A stretch of DNA of 64,000 nucleotides, taken from positions 208,581,231 to 208,645,230 of the forward strand of contig CM060912.1 in assembly GCA_030737875.1 (NCBI GenBank), read 5' to 3'. The stretch's first letter is position 1. Each line of letters opens with the position of its first letter. Positions 46,134-57,604 of this stretch are shown here, in pieces. Origin of the DNA: Allium sativum (lineage: Eukaryota; Streptophyta; Magnoliopsida; Asparagales; Amaryllidaceae). The position numbers and the translations under genes are program-made. Under the pieces are notes generated by a model. That model worked only from the letters and a program-made list of their open reading frames with translations, made no database searches and was not told the DNA's origin.

Positions 46134-46303
46134 TTCTGTACCCATTTTGGGTGTGCCCCATGTGCCCACCCAATGGGAGCCCTCTGATTTCCACATTTTG
46201 CAATTAAGTCCCTGTGACAATTGAGGGACTTAACTGCAAAAGGTGGAAATCAGGGGGCTCCCATTGGATGGGCACACGCGGCACACCCAAAATGGGTACA
46301 GAA
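46134..46303. repeat. Large near-perfect hairpin 2 (foldback MITE-like), 170 bp
   Basis: The left arm ttctgtacccattttgggtg... and the right arm ...cacccaaaatgggtacagaa pair along nearly the full 80 bp. The pairing includes caatgggagccctctgattt with its complement and gcaattaagtccct with agggacttaactgc, around a tiny tgtgacaattg loop. Such a long perfect stem would form a small-RNA-type hairpin if transcribed. Confidence 0.9.
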
Positions 46304-46575
46304 CAAGTCATCCCCTTCTAAGTAGGGCTGCTTGAGTTGTTTATTAAACATAATTTTTCTCTTCTTGACAGCCTTAGTAACTTCCACTACATGAATTTTG
46401 TCTTCTAATAGCACAATCATACAGCGTTTCCGCATATTGATTCTGGACCGTTGTTCAACTTGGGGTTTCCAACACTATTTGCTCTAATAAATTATCGTAC
46501 AACGCTATTTAATAAAAAAGTAGGTGGGAAACAAAAATTGTGTGGGAATTGGAAAAAAAGGCGCATTTTGTCTTA

Positions 46576-49423
46576 GGCTGTGTTTGTTCTTACTTAAAAG
46601 CTCTGAATGCAAGTTCTTAATTGTAAATCAGAACTTTCAAGGTTGTTTGGTTTTTGTTAAGTGAAAATTAGGCTCACGTCCTTAAAAGTATAGTTAATTA
46701 GGCTCACATCCTCCCCTTTTGAAACATCTAAATCTCATCTCTATTTTTGAATCGTAGGTTTTATTTTTCCGGAAATACCCTCATTCAATTTTGACGGTGT
46801 ATGGATTGTTTATAGGTTACGTATTAGGTTTTATTTTGTACAGAAACAAAATTGAGCAATCCATGGCGGCGGCGGCTCCAGATCCAAAACTCCACTGCTT
46901 ACATCGTTCCCTTCTTCTCAAATCACCCTTCTCCATCGTAACCCTTTTCCCCAATCCTTGAAAAAAAATCAAACCGCCGCCGAATCAAATGCCCTCACTG
47001 CTTTCCGATCCGACGTTGCTGGGGTCTTGCCCAAGGTCAAAACCAAAGAGGTATGTTTTTTTTTAGTAGATTCATTTTTTGTAAACCTTAAAATATGTTT
47101 GTCTATTTATTTTGATTAATTTCAATCATGTAGTTGCCAAAAGGGTTGTTGGGATTGGACGATATATTGGACGAGTACATAAAACTGAAGGAAGATAAGA
47201 TAGCGATTGATCAGGAAAAACGAAGAGTTGAGGCTGCGTTCAAAGGTTTGCAGGAAGTGATGACGAATTATATTAGTCCTCGGTCCCCTTCTCTTTTGGG
47301 CGCAAATCCGAGCGGCTGTTCTCCTTCTCAAGGATTGGACGATATATTGCACTCCGGTTTGGTTTGATAATCGGATTCTGAGTTCAACTTTCGTTTATAT
47401 TTGAATTTGCACTCTGGTTTGGTTTGATAATCGGATTCTGGTTTGGTTTGTATTTTGCAATCTGGTTTGGTTTGCACTCTAGGTGGTCCCTGCTATTCTC
47501 AGGATTTGCAGTCTGTTGCTTCTTATGCTTTCAATGATTATTTTGCTAAGCATGGATTCGATCTTGCTGCTTGTGATTTTTCTGGATCCGCTGCTGCTAT
47601 TTATTTGCATCCAAGTGAGCAGTTGATTACTTTATTGGATTGCATTCGCTATTTTCGTTTAATTCCTTTGATTTTTGGGCTTATTGCAGGTCACGATAAG
47701 TGCATCTTTGCTGCAAGGTCAGTGATTTTTTTGACAATGTATGTTGATATGTCTATTAAATTATGGTAGGTTCTGGAAAATGATAGCTTTCGTGATTTTT
47801 AAAATTTTACAATACTATACTGCTTTAGATTATTGTAATGAATAGATCTTTGTGTTGATATTTGGAATTTGTACATCAATGCTAAATTGCTGTTGAGATG
47901 TTATTCTCAATGCTGGAAAAAAATGATATTGACAATTTGATATTTTAACCGTAAACACATATTGCTTTACTTGCCTCCATGGTTAGATCGCTATATGTAG
48001 GAAAATATCTTTGATTTTTGCTGAACTTCTGCTAAAAAGCTACGGACAAATATGCAGCTATTCTTAATATATGCATATATGTATGCAATTTTTTATCAAA
48101 CAAACAGAAAAACATATTATTTTACAAATATATTCATATTTCTATGCATATATCTGGAATACTTGCATATAAATATTCAGAAATTATTGTTATTTTGCTG
48201 AATTGTACGCATGTATTTATATTATTCTGAAGCAGTTTTTGTAATTTAGGTTACTGCACATTAAGCTTATTAAAGTTGATTTTCTTTTTTTGATAACAGT
48301 GTTCCGGCGGATATTGGTGTACTGGTGTTGTTGAAGCTCGGTCGTCCATCTTTTTCCGAATGATTGAACACATTTGTTGTTTCTACAGAGACTACTAGAT
48401 GTGGTTTACGCAATAAGCTGGGTCTTAACAAAATAACTTGTTCTTCAAAAGACCATCATCTCTGCTTTGTAAATGTTCTGAAATTTTTGATGTAGTACAT
48501 GTAAATGTGATCTGTACTTATTTTTTGATGTAGTACATGTAAATGATATGAAATTTTTCATGTAAGTATGCACATATTTCTGTTATTTGCATATATATAT
48601 GCATTTTGTTATAATTATCTGTATTTACTTTTTTGTCATTTTTTTTGTTTCAGCAATTATGCAGTACAGTTCTGCATATATATGCAATTATTTCACTTAG
48701 TTGCGCAAAACTAATAATTTATTTTCTGCATAATATTACTATATTTATGCAATTATTACACTTAGTTGCATAAATGTATGCAATTTTACGTAATATATGT
48801 ATATAATTGTCCAGTTTTTCGTGAAAATTAAAAAAAAGTAATAAAAAAAATCATTTTATGTAATGTATGTATATAATTGTCTAGTTTTTCGTAAAAATAA
48901 AAAAAAAGTAATAAAAAAATTCATTTTACGTAATTTATGTATATATTTGTCTAGTTTTTCATAAAAAAAAACCACGTTGGAGTGATTGAATGTTTTCCAG
49001 AATTGTTGGATTAGGTTTATGAGCGAGATAATAGGAGCGATAGACTAAGTAAATGAGGACAAATAGTTGTTGGATAGTTTTTTAGGTGTGTAAGGGTAGA
49101 TCTGGAATTTTTTTAGTGGAAATTCAAAAATAGGGATGTTTTCTATATTACTTTTATCGCCAGGTTTTTTTTATATTTTGAAACTTAATAAGGACCTGTA
49201 AAAAACGCACCCTTTTGTTTATGTTCTGAATAAAATCATTTACTCAGACAAAATAATTCAAAATATTTTTAGTGCTTATTTTAAGTTCTGAATGTTGAAT
49301 ATTGTTTTTTGTTCTGAATTCTTAATGCAAACAAACAAGTAAGTGATTATTCAGAATTTAGCATTAAGCAATCAGCACTCAGACTTCAGAATTCAAAATT
49401 CAACATATTAAACAAACAAAACC
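46576..49423. mobile_element. PIF/Harbinger-like non-autonomous transposon, 2848 bp, with gene cargo
   Basis: Left end ggctgtgtttgttc and right end (reverse complement) ggttttgtttgttt form imperfect terminal inverted repeats, flanked by TTA on both sides (46573-46575 and 49424-49426). Subterminal regions on both sides are rich in ctgaat/attcag motifs (46605-46640 and 49210-49400). A TTA target site and a GG..TGTTTGTT end fit PIF/Harbinger. There is no transposase inside. The interior contains an exon-intron-like broken gene (46863-47365 and beyond). Confidence 0.6.
46863..48365 (+). pseudogene. Broken host-gene fragments with plastid-targeting-like N-terminus
   Basis: Exon 1 (46863-47050) starts with an ATG-GCG run. 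One base is missing near 46877, because the long open reading afterwards is in the next frame: Ser/Thr/Lys-rich SRSKTPLLTSFPSSQ, then AFRSDVAGVLPKVKTKE. This resembles a plastid transit peptide. A gtatgt donor and a tgtag acceptor join it in phase to exon 2 (47134-47365): LPKGLLGLDDILDEYIKLKE, then KRRVEAAFKGLQEV and a stop. Further exon-like pieces lie at about 47500-47725 and 48301-48365 (PADIGVLVLLKLGRPSFSE and stop). I do not recognise the protein. The pieces may come from one or several genes. Confidence 0.45.
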
Positions 49424-49429
49424 TTAGTT

Positions 49430-49665
49430 GCTTTATCCTCCACTAACCCTTCTCCCTTTCGCTTATCCCCTTCAGAACCCATTAATCGCCGTCATCCAAC
49501 AAGTCAACCACCCGAAAGCATAAATTCCCACGAAATCGATCCTAATTACAATCTTCAACAGTTGATCGATTCTATAAATCTCTTTTCTCGTTCATCTCCA
49601 AATCGATCCCGATCCCAATCCCAAACCTAGACAATCTTCTCTGATTAGAACTTCTGTCAGAGGTA
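49430..49665 (+). promoter_or_regulatory. 5'-UTR-like CT-rich block with splice donor
   Basis: After the TTA duplication the sequence becomes CT/C-rich without ATG-led coding (ctccactaacccttctcc..., cgatcccgatcccaatccca) and ends with tcagag|gtattatt, a good 5' splice site near 49661. It resembles the first non-coding exon of a plant gene; no downstream exon is recognisable before the next transposon. It could be a promoter remnant. Confidence 0.35.
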
Positions 49666-50170
49666 TTATTGTTTGTTTTTCCTATAATTTTAATTATCAT
49701 TCTATGTGAACAACTCCTTTTCTTGTAATTGTTCCATTATAGTATGTCTATGCTTCTGACTTTAGTTGTTCGATTATATTCTATTTATGCTCCACTACAG
49801 GTTATATCGTTGTTTAGATGATCATTGATAATGTATATGAGTTCACTATTTTATAGTCTGTTGTTTTTTCAAATTATGCTGATTAATGTGAAAAATATTA
49901 TGTTTAGGCTAATTGTGTACATTTATTTATATAAATTGCTGTAATAATAAGGCAGTGGCATGTGGCTGATTAATGTGAAAATTTTATTTATTTTTCAATG
50001 GACTTTCTCAAAATATAACAATGCTTTTATTGTTTGCATGGAACAATTGATGAACGGGATAAAAAGTCAACACATCCACTATAGTTGAAGTAGCATCGTA
50101 TTTTCTTCATTGTCCTTTGCCAGGTTTACTTATTAATATATATATTTAGGATGAAATAATTTAGCAGGTT

Positions 50171-50254
50171 GTCAGGGTGGCCGAGTGGTCTAAGGCGCCA
50201 GACTCAAATTCTGGTCCTCGTGAGAGGGCGTGGGTTCAAATCTCACTTTTCACA
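50171..50254 (+). tRNA. tRNA-Leu (CAA)
   Basis: 84 nt with D arm ggccgagtggtctaaggcg, anticodon stem CCAGA/TCTGG around the loop CTCAAAT (anticodon CAA, reading UUG), a long type-II variable arm (tcctcgtgagagggc) and T arm GTGGG-TTCAAAT-CTCAC. The acceptor stem GTCAGGG/TTTTCAC has a C-C mismatch at pair 3 and three G-T pairs, weaker than usual. It may be a functional gene with a decayed stem or a young pseudogene. No intron is seen, although many plant Leu-CAA genes have a short one. CCA is not encoded, as expected in nuclear genes. Confidence 0.8.
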
Positions 50255-50256
50255 TC

Positions 50257-50270
50257 GTTTTTTTTTTTTG
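50257..50270 (+). terminator. Pol III terminator (T run)
   Basis: Twelve or more consecutive T start three bases after the tRNA 3' end (cgtttttttttttt), the standard RNA polymerase III stop. Confidence 0.8.
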
Positions 50271-51139
50271 CCACATTATAAAACTGCTAACTGTAGTCAG
50301 TCATATGGCTTCAATTTGTCAAGTACATCGTACATCAAAATAAAATCTGACAGCGAAAATGTACAGGTTCATGAACAGAACAATTTGCAAGCTATCACAT
50401 TATAAAATACTGTTTACGTATAACAACGTGCTCAAAGATAGAAGTACCTTGTATTGTAATTCACCTATTTTATACCAACTATTTATACTTTTCGGTTGTT
50501 AAAAGTATGGAGAAGGATACTTCAATGTTACCTATTATTTTGTATAATTTTATTTGGGAAACTTACTGTTCTATTCCTTACTTTAAGAGCGATAGATAAC
50601 CATGTTCTAACCTGAAACACCAACAAATAAAATATCGAATATAAAAAAGGATGAAACCTATCAGTATTAATATATTTATAATACTAATGAATTTTTCAAA
50701 ACAGAAACTCATTTAACATACATATTTATTTGGGTAAACTGAATCAGCTTATATAGCAAAAAACTCATTTAAATACATATCTATAGGAAAATGAATGTAA
50801 AATTAGAAATAACTTAGAATTGAATGAACTAACCATAAAATATCAATCTGGTCATGGAAAGAATTTTAATTCAAATAGACATTTAATAAAAATAATTTTG
50901 TAAGTACATGTGAAAAAATATATGGAAACTACCATAGGTAAGCATGCGTCGGATCCATCCATATATGCATCAATACAACAATGGCAAGTTAATTTAATTA
51001 AGAAAATAAAACATATAAATAGGAATTTGAACGTATAATTAAGGAAACGAATTTGAGAACATTACAACCTTATTCTCAAATGAATTACATGTGTTAAAGC
51101 ATGGAGGTTGACATGGTTGTTTGAAACTGAAATGCATTA
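50271..51139. other. No gene recognised
   Basis: AT-rich single-copy-looking sequence between the tRNA and CACTA B. Only short frames occur. gatagataaccatg at 50589 marks the end of similarity to the 40.3-40.5 kb duplicate. Confidence 0.5.
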
Positions 51140-54100
51140 CACTACTAGAAAGGCTTCGTTTAGCGACGAGCATGAGCAACGGCTTGCGACGGCTAAAAAA
51201 AGCGGCTGTCGCTAGCCGTCGCAAGCCGTTGCTCGTTCTGCAGTTATCAAACTGCCGAGCCCCCTTTCTTCCTCATTTTATTTTTTCCCCAAAACAATTC
51301 CCAAACCCTACATCCTGTCGCCTCCCATTGTTGATCCGATTCCAACCTCCAAATTCGATTCCAAGCTTCTTCATTCATTCTGGTATGTTATCTAACTCTA
51401 ATTTATGCTTAATTAGGGTTAATTGAAGGCTTTAGTTGCTTATTTATATGGGTTTGCAAAATTGAATGTTTATGAATACGAAATTAGTTATATTGAATGT
51501 TTATGAATATGAAATTGGTTGTCATGAGAGATGCTTATGATGATGGTTGTGTTGTAAGTTGATTTGGGGATAAATGTAATTGATTAGAAAGGGAAAAAAA
51601 CTATGATTGTCACATATGTAATGGATATAGGATGTTGAAAACAATGATTATGACGTATGTAAGCTTACGATGAATGTGTTGTAGGATGATTGTGTTTGTA
51701 TTTGGTGAGAGTAACTTGAATATATCATGATTTTGTGTTAATCAATGTTGTGCATATGAGTCAAAGTGCATAGTTGATGCTAGTTAACTACATATTAAGT
51801 TATATCATATTTCATATTTTATTAAACTACTTTATAGTTCATTCAACTATTTACACTTTATTAACTAAAAATTAAGTTTGACCATGTTTCATATTTTTAT
51901 TTAATTACTTAAATATTTAACTAAAAATGAAATAAACATGATTGTTTAAATTTGAATTAAAATTAATTAATTAACTTGAAAGCTTAGTTTATAAATTATT
52001 TCAGTTTAAACGGTTAACAATTCAAGTTATTTGTATGCATTATATGATTGTAACAGATATGTCTGGTGGACGACGATCGAGGAGTTCGTCACAGCCGACT
52101 CCTTCACCATCTCCTACACCAGGAGCAGGTCCTAGTAGCTCCGAGCCTGATTTACGGCGAGTTGTAGAGATTGTTCCTAAGAGTGCTGGGTAAGTGTCAA
52201 ATTTATTTCTATTTAGTTTATTTAAAATATATGAAATATCTATGTAAACATGTACGCAGGGGTTCGAAATCCAGCCAGCAGAATTTATTTTAGAGGTGTC
52301 GAAGAAGTCTTACACGAGCAGGATATCTGGGGCATGGCCGCATTGGGATAGTATCCCACCTCACATCAAGAACGCTATTTTAGCCGATTTGCTGGCAAGT
52401 ATTTTTTTATATTATTATTGAAAGTAATGTACTGTAAATAATTCAAAATAAATTTGATATGCAGGCGGTTGTACGTGTGGAGCCGCAGGACATGCAACTT
52501 TTTTTGACATACTGGAATATGAAAATGCGAAAGAATTATCGAGAAGCAATTTCAAGAGCAAAGACATCTTCGAAAAAGCCTCCATGGATGACTGATGATG
52601 TGTGGGCTGGATTTAATGCATACTGGGATACGGAAGCAGCCAAAGTAAGATATAATGAAAATATTCACATTTATGTTGATTGCATTCTTCTAATTAATCG
52701 TGTATCAAATATAATAGGAAGTAGCAAAAAGAAATAAAGCAAATAGAGCTAAGAATCCAGGTTTACACCGCGGTGGCTCGAAATCATTCCTGCAACATAG
52801 GAGAGAATTGGTATAAAATTTCAATATTTTTAGCAGATGACAAATAGTGCATATCGTTAACTTATTCTTATTTAAAGCAAATAGTGCATATCGTTAACTT
52901 ATTCTTATTTTTAATAATCTTATCACTGTATATATACTCAGATGACAAAGTTTCAAAGGGAGCCTACGATGGCAGAGGTTTTCAGGCGTACACATGCGAT
53001 TGAGCATACTGATGACGAAGGGAACGTGACATATAATTGGGCGGACAACAAGGCTGCGGGTGTAATGGTAAATATGTTTATTTATAATTAAAATGTTTCA
53101 TATTCTTTTATATCACAGTATACATGTAAATTATATGGCATTTGTATTTAAATTATATTGGTATTGTAGGCGAGATATGATGTAGAGTCGGCTAGGGTGA
53201 CTCAGGCTAGCGGACGAGAGGAGCTTACGGTTGCTGAGTGCGATCGTATATGAGATTCTATTATTAAACCGCCTACTCGTAATAGGCGATATGGCTTCGG
53301 CAACCAGGAGGTAAACATCTTTTAATTTAAGTTTACATTTAAAGTATGTATACAATTGTAAAAAATTATAAAGACAACAATAAAGTATGTATTACATTTA
53401 TCTTGTAATATAACAGTAAATATAGTACGTATTAATTTTATTCTACAAGTCCATGTTGTCTTTATAAATTTTTTAAATGCTACGCGATATACATGTAGAT
53501 TTATATGGTAACGTCATGAACATAATTTAGGTTATTAACTTAAATATGAACTTTATTTGCAGGCCATTGATTTTCAGCGAGGATATAGGAGGTCCATGGA
53601 TGAAGAGGCAATAGCTCGGATGCAGCAGCAGTTGGAAGAGATGAATGATTGGAGAAGAAGCCAACTGGCGCAGGAGATAGACGAGCGCATTGCAGCTTTC
53701 TATCAGGAGCATGGAATGATGCCTGGGGAGGACGATGATGATGCTGAAGGCGAAGAAGAAGAGGACGAAGACGAGGAGGACGATGACGAGGAGGACGATG
53801 ATTAGTTTGGTTGTTCTATTGCTTTGGTATGTACATATACTTGTTTTTTATATGCTTCATGCACGTACGATGTTATTTGACGATGGTATGGTGTGGTTGG
53901 ATTTATTTTGATGATATGTGATGATGGTACGGTAATATGTGACGATGATATTGTTTTTTTGATCTATGACGATAGTATGTTATGATATTGTGATGAATTT
54001 AGTAATATTTTGGATATTTTGTGTTGTTGATGTGTTTTGGTAGTGAGAATTGATTATATTGGAGTGATATTGGTTGATTTGTGAGTTGATCTTGAAATGG

Positions 54101-54341
54101 TATTGGTTTTGTGGATTGAGGGGAAGGAATAGAAGCTGTATGCAGGAAAAAATGCTTCAGATTAGCGACGGCTGTTTGGTCAAAGAAACGACTTGCCACG
54201 TAAGGTGACACGTGTCTACTGGCCGTAGCTAGCCGTCGCTAAACCCGTTGCTATTTTTGCTGGTGACGACAGTAATAGCGACGGCTAGCGACGGCCGCCG
54301 ACGGCTATAAGCCGTCGCTAAATATTGTGTGTCTTGTAGTG
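51140..54341. mobile_element. CACTA transposon B, 3202 bp, with an En/Spm-type accessory gene
   Basis: Termini CACTACTAGAAAGG... and ...GTCTTGTAGTG with a perfect TTA target duplication (51137-51139 and 54342-54344). Subterminal arrays of gcgacggc/gccgtcgc (51160-51240 and 54155-54325) fold into GC-rich stems. It carries one spliced gene (52059-53805) but no DDE transposase (TNPD/TNP2) gene, so it would need a helper. Confidence 0.92.
52059..53805 (+). pseudogene. En/Spm (Ptta) family plant transposase accessory gene, one nonsense codon
   Basis: Inferred exons: 52059-52189, about 52260-52395, 52465-52644, 52718-52810, 52942-53067, 53170-53310 and 53563-53805. The product starts with Ser/Pro-rich MSGGRRSRSSSQ. 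It then shows the Transposase_24 (Ptta/En/Spm) signature: MKMRKNYREAIS, PPWMTDDVWAGFNAYWDTEA, GLHRGGSKSFLQHRRE, REPTMAEVFRRTH, and NRRYGFGNQ. The C-terminus is a coiled coil (EEAIARMQQQLEEM) with a Glu/Asp run, probably for dimerisation. The fold binds subterminal repeats in relatives. In exon 6, TGA at 53251-53253 replaces the Trp usually found before DSII. The second intron seems to start with GC (gcaagt) instead of GT. Confidence 0.8.
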
Positions 54342-54344
54342 TTA

Positions 54345-55682
54345 GTAAATCAATACAACAATGATACACAACAATTGCTTTTGCTTCACTTCTTGTCTAA
54401 TTCATATCATGGTCAAAAAACTGAATTTTACATTGTGTATATCTCTTGCTTGTACATTTTCTCCATCAAGAAACTAACCCAGTTGTATATTTGCTTCAGG
54501 AATGTTTACTTATCATTCCATTGTGTTTCCCTTCTATTTTGCGGTATGCATTGTATTTGCGGTATACATCCTATGTATAACTTATAAGACAACTCAGTGT
54601 TGCCGCTTAGAAGTACACAGAAGAAATTTAAGACTGCTTGAAAGCAGTTAAGATCAACCCAGGTTTCAACAAAGCATATAGCTACCTTTGTATCACTCAT
54701 TTTGGTTAAGGAAACTATGCAGCTGCTTCATTAGATTTCCATAAAGGCTATTATTTACCAATTAAAAATATGTTTATTCTTATATTTTAAAATTTTGTAG
54801 CTTTCGTTTGCTTTGTTAATTGATAAGTACATGTTGATCCCTTCGCCTAACTTCTCTGTTGTTTTAAGCTTCAGTCATTGAGTTCCTTAAAGATACTTGC
54901 CTTGTACACTGATTTTGGTAACTGCCTATGCTTGCAAAGTACATTAATGAATATATAGGCTCAGTCATCTTCATAATGCAGTTTCCACGCATATTGGCTA
55001 TGTATAAATGCATAGACGTTTGAACCAAAATATTTGGCAGTTTCTTGGAAAGGAGATGACCGCTGTTCATGTTTTTTTTCTCATATAAAAGGGAGCGGTT
55101 CGCTGCAACCTAAGCCTCAATACCATCGTTCTTGTACATATACGGATCTAGCTATTAATGCTTTCAAATCAACATTACGTTACTGGATGTAAACTAACCC
55201 AAACCAAAGAGATTGCAATTATAACCAAGTTATGACTAAACTTGGTATAATGCATCAAAAGAGCTTGTAGAAAGAAAAACAATGTACTACTGTAAAGCAA
55301 AGAAGTAAATCGAATCAAAAAACAAAATCTTGATTAAAGACAATACAAACGGAATTTAGCTATTTCATGAACGCTTTAGCACACACAAAGAATAAGGAGA
55401 CAAAACCTATTTTGGTTAGCTTTCAGCAACTTATCACAAGGTGGATCATCCACTTCGTTGATTAAATTAAACTCTGATAGTGATATAATTCTCCTGGTAT
55501 CAAGAACTGATAAGACTTGCAGTTAATCAGATCATCTTTACTAGTCGTGGACAAAACATACTTATAGTCAAAGTTATATCAGCATACATATGAGTACTCA
55601 TGAAGTGAAATAAAAACAAAACATAACCATACAATCAACACAGGTTGAGGTTCAAAAATCAAATGTATCAACCAATATCCAC

Positions 55683-55724
<42 letters not shown>

Positions 55725-55740
55725 TACGACCAATAGGTTG
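54345..55740. other. No gene recognised; 39-base poly(A) run at 55682-55720
   Basis: Mixed AT-rich sequence. Frames such as 54506-54700 minus have no known domain. The A homopolymer borders the start of the pseudogene fragment below and may mark an old retroposon edge, but no duplication was found around it. Confidence 0.45.
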
Positions 55741-55764
55741 CCAAAAAAACGTACAAAAAAAGAT

Positions 55765-56310
55765 AAATGTAATGCTTGCCGCTTGCATTTTCCCCGATTT
55801 CAGAAAATGGAGCTGGACCACTTCCCGTTTGCAAAGTGTAATGTGTTCCAACAAATTGCGCATCGGTTCCTATAACACAGCCCCAGGAATATAGGGACTG
55901 TAAGGATTATAAGGAGATTGGGCATAGTCATAACTAGATGGGTAATATACATAAGGAAAATTTTCGGTTTCATCTGTAGAAGATTAAGCAGCATATTATC
56001 ACTTAGTAAATGGTTCTCGCCAGACAATTCGACAACATGGTATTAAACTTATCGAAAATTGAAAATTTTCACCATCTAGAATGATAAGCTTCTAGTGTTG
56101 ATCCCACTGATTTACTGTGTCTGTTCCTGGACCATAATAGGATTGTTGGATTGTTCACTTTTATTTATAATTTAATGAAAACCTAAAAGCCGGAAAAATA
56201 TATGCAATATACCTACATAGACATATCCATAATTTCCATCAACTGAAGTAACTGGATAGTGTACACCTTGATCATATGATGGCATGTCATTGTCCATGAA
56301 TATTTGACAA
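55765..56310 (-). pseudogene. ECT (YTH-domain) protein N-terminal fragment, resembling m6A reader genes
   Basis: Minus strand. An exon at about 56212-56300 reads MPSYDQGVHYPVTSVDGNYG then YVYV up to a gtatat donor. A second exon-like piece near 56100-56150 (SYYGPGTDTVNQWDQH) lies in the intron. A third (about 55765-56000) reads VYYPSSYDYAQSPYNPYSPY, IPGAV, then, after a one-base insertion near 55872, GTDAQFVGTHYTLQTG. The Tyr/Pro/Gly-rich composition and the SPYNPY.PYIPGAV block recall the disordered N-terminal region of plant ECT readers. The YTH domain itself is absent. The match is from memory, so the family is tentative. Confidence 0.5.
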
Positions 56311-56930
56311 CATAAAAGGGAAACGAACAAAGTCTGATGTAGAGAAAACAAGAGTGATTAATAGTTTAGCCATTGACATAATATTGGGCACTATATGATT
56401 TTGTCAACTATTGAATTTAAATGCAATGTATCAACAAAAAAACACTTGAGATAACCGCCCTTATAGAAAATCCAAAGAAACAAATGTATAAACTCTTTTG
56501 TAAAGTTCCATTTAGGCTTCTGTCTAGGCGTTAGGCTAATCTTTCCATACAAAATTTTCACTTAGGCAATGCACGTGCGCAGGACAAACAGCTGCTATAA
56601 AATATTGGTCATAAGAATTTTCTTCTAATATTACAAAATGACTTCATATGAATGAAATGGTGTATTTTCTATATGCATACATACACAAATATATCATATA
56701 TCATCTTATTATACCATAGTAAACTATTATACCGTACTTAATCTTTTATACAACCCTACCAAATAGCGAACTATTATACCATAGTAAATCTTTTATACCA
56801 CCTATGACATTAAAATAAATAAAACTATTTAGTATAATTTTTGGTATAATTCTCCTTTTCTTATAGTTAAGCTATAAATATCATAAGAATTATAAAACTT
56901 GGTAGACCCTTTCTAAATTTGGTATCAAGA
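56311..56930. other. No gene recognised; short direct repeats
   Basis: AT-rich. 56700-56810 has a loosely repeated motif taccatagtaaa.tattatacc and cttttatac.acc. No coding or transposon end is identified. Confidence 0.45.
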
Positions 56931-57570
56931 TTTATTTATTTATTTATTTATTTTTTTAAAAACAAAGGATACTTATATTAAAATGAGAGAGTACAGAGAA
57001 TAGGAAGAGCTCGCTACAAATATTAAACACCAACAAAAAAAATCCTATACAAACAGAAACTAAAACTAGCTAACCAAAAGAAACTACAAGACCCAACAAA
57101 ATATCAAAACAGATAAACACAGGAACAAGCCCACTAGGAACTAAACAAAAATGCCACTGACTGAGAAAGCCAACAGCAAAAGCCCATAGAAACAACACTC
57201 TGCTACAAACACCAAAACCATCCAAAATAAAACACGAAAGCCCAGCTAGCAAGGCCCAATTCAAAACACTGTCACCATAACCATGCTGCACCCCCTTGGA
57301 ACTTTATTATAGCAATACAAAGCAGATCCCAAACCTCGCTGAACACCAAAACGAAACTTTAGCAAACCTATAACCTGAACTTCAACAAAACACTTCCAAA
57401 ACTAAAAACAACAAAAAAATAACTGAAAATAATACATCAGCAAAAGCCATGAACACTTTACTAAGGATCAGCACCAAGCAGCAACCAGACTTTAGTTTCA
57501 GAAATCCAAATTACACACCAAGACAGAGAAAAGAATCCAAAATCGATCACTTCTTTGACACATCTCCATT
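56931..57570 (-). mobile_element. LINE 3' end, 5'-truncated
   Basis: On the minus strand the sequence reads as a LINE 3' untranslated region. It has a G/T-rich tract with a meaningless 73-codon frame (57070-57291), then gtactctctcattttaatat and a simple tail of TAAA units (56933-56960 on the plus strand as tttatttatttattt). The T-rich wording resembles plant L1 3' UTRs. No RT domain is included, so it is a short dead-on-arrival copy. Confidence 0.6.
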
Positions 57571-57604
57571 TGTAACACCACCTAGATTACCTCCTCTCGA
57601 AATC

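Noticed and set aside
55645..55875. Lysine-rich protein on the plus strand
   Set aside because: Produced by translating the 39-base A homopolymer.
57070..57291. 73-residue hydrophobic membrane protein
   Set aside because: It lies in a LINE 3' UTR with a T-rich composition that mimics hydrophobic codons.
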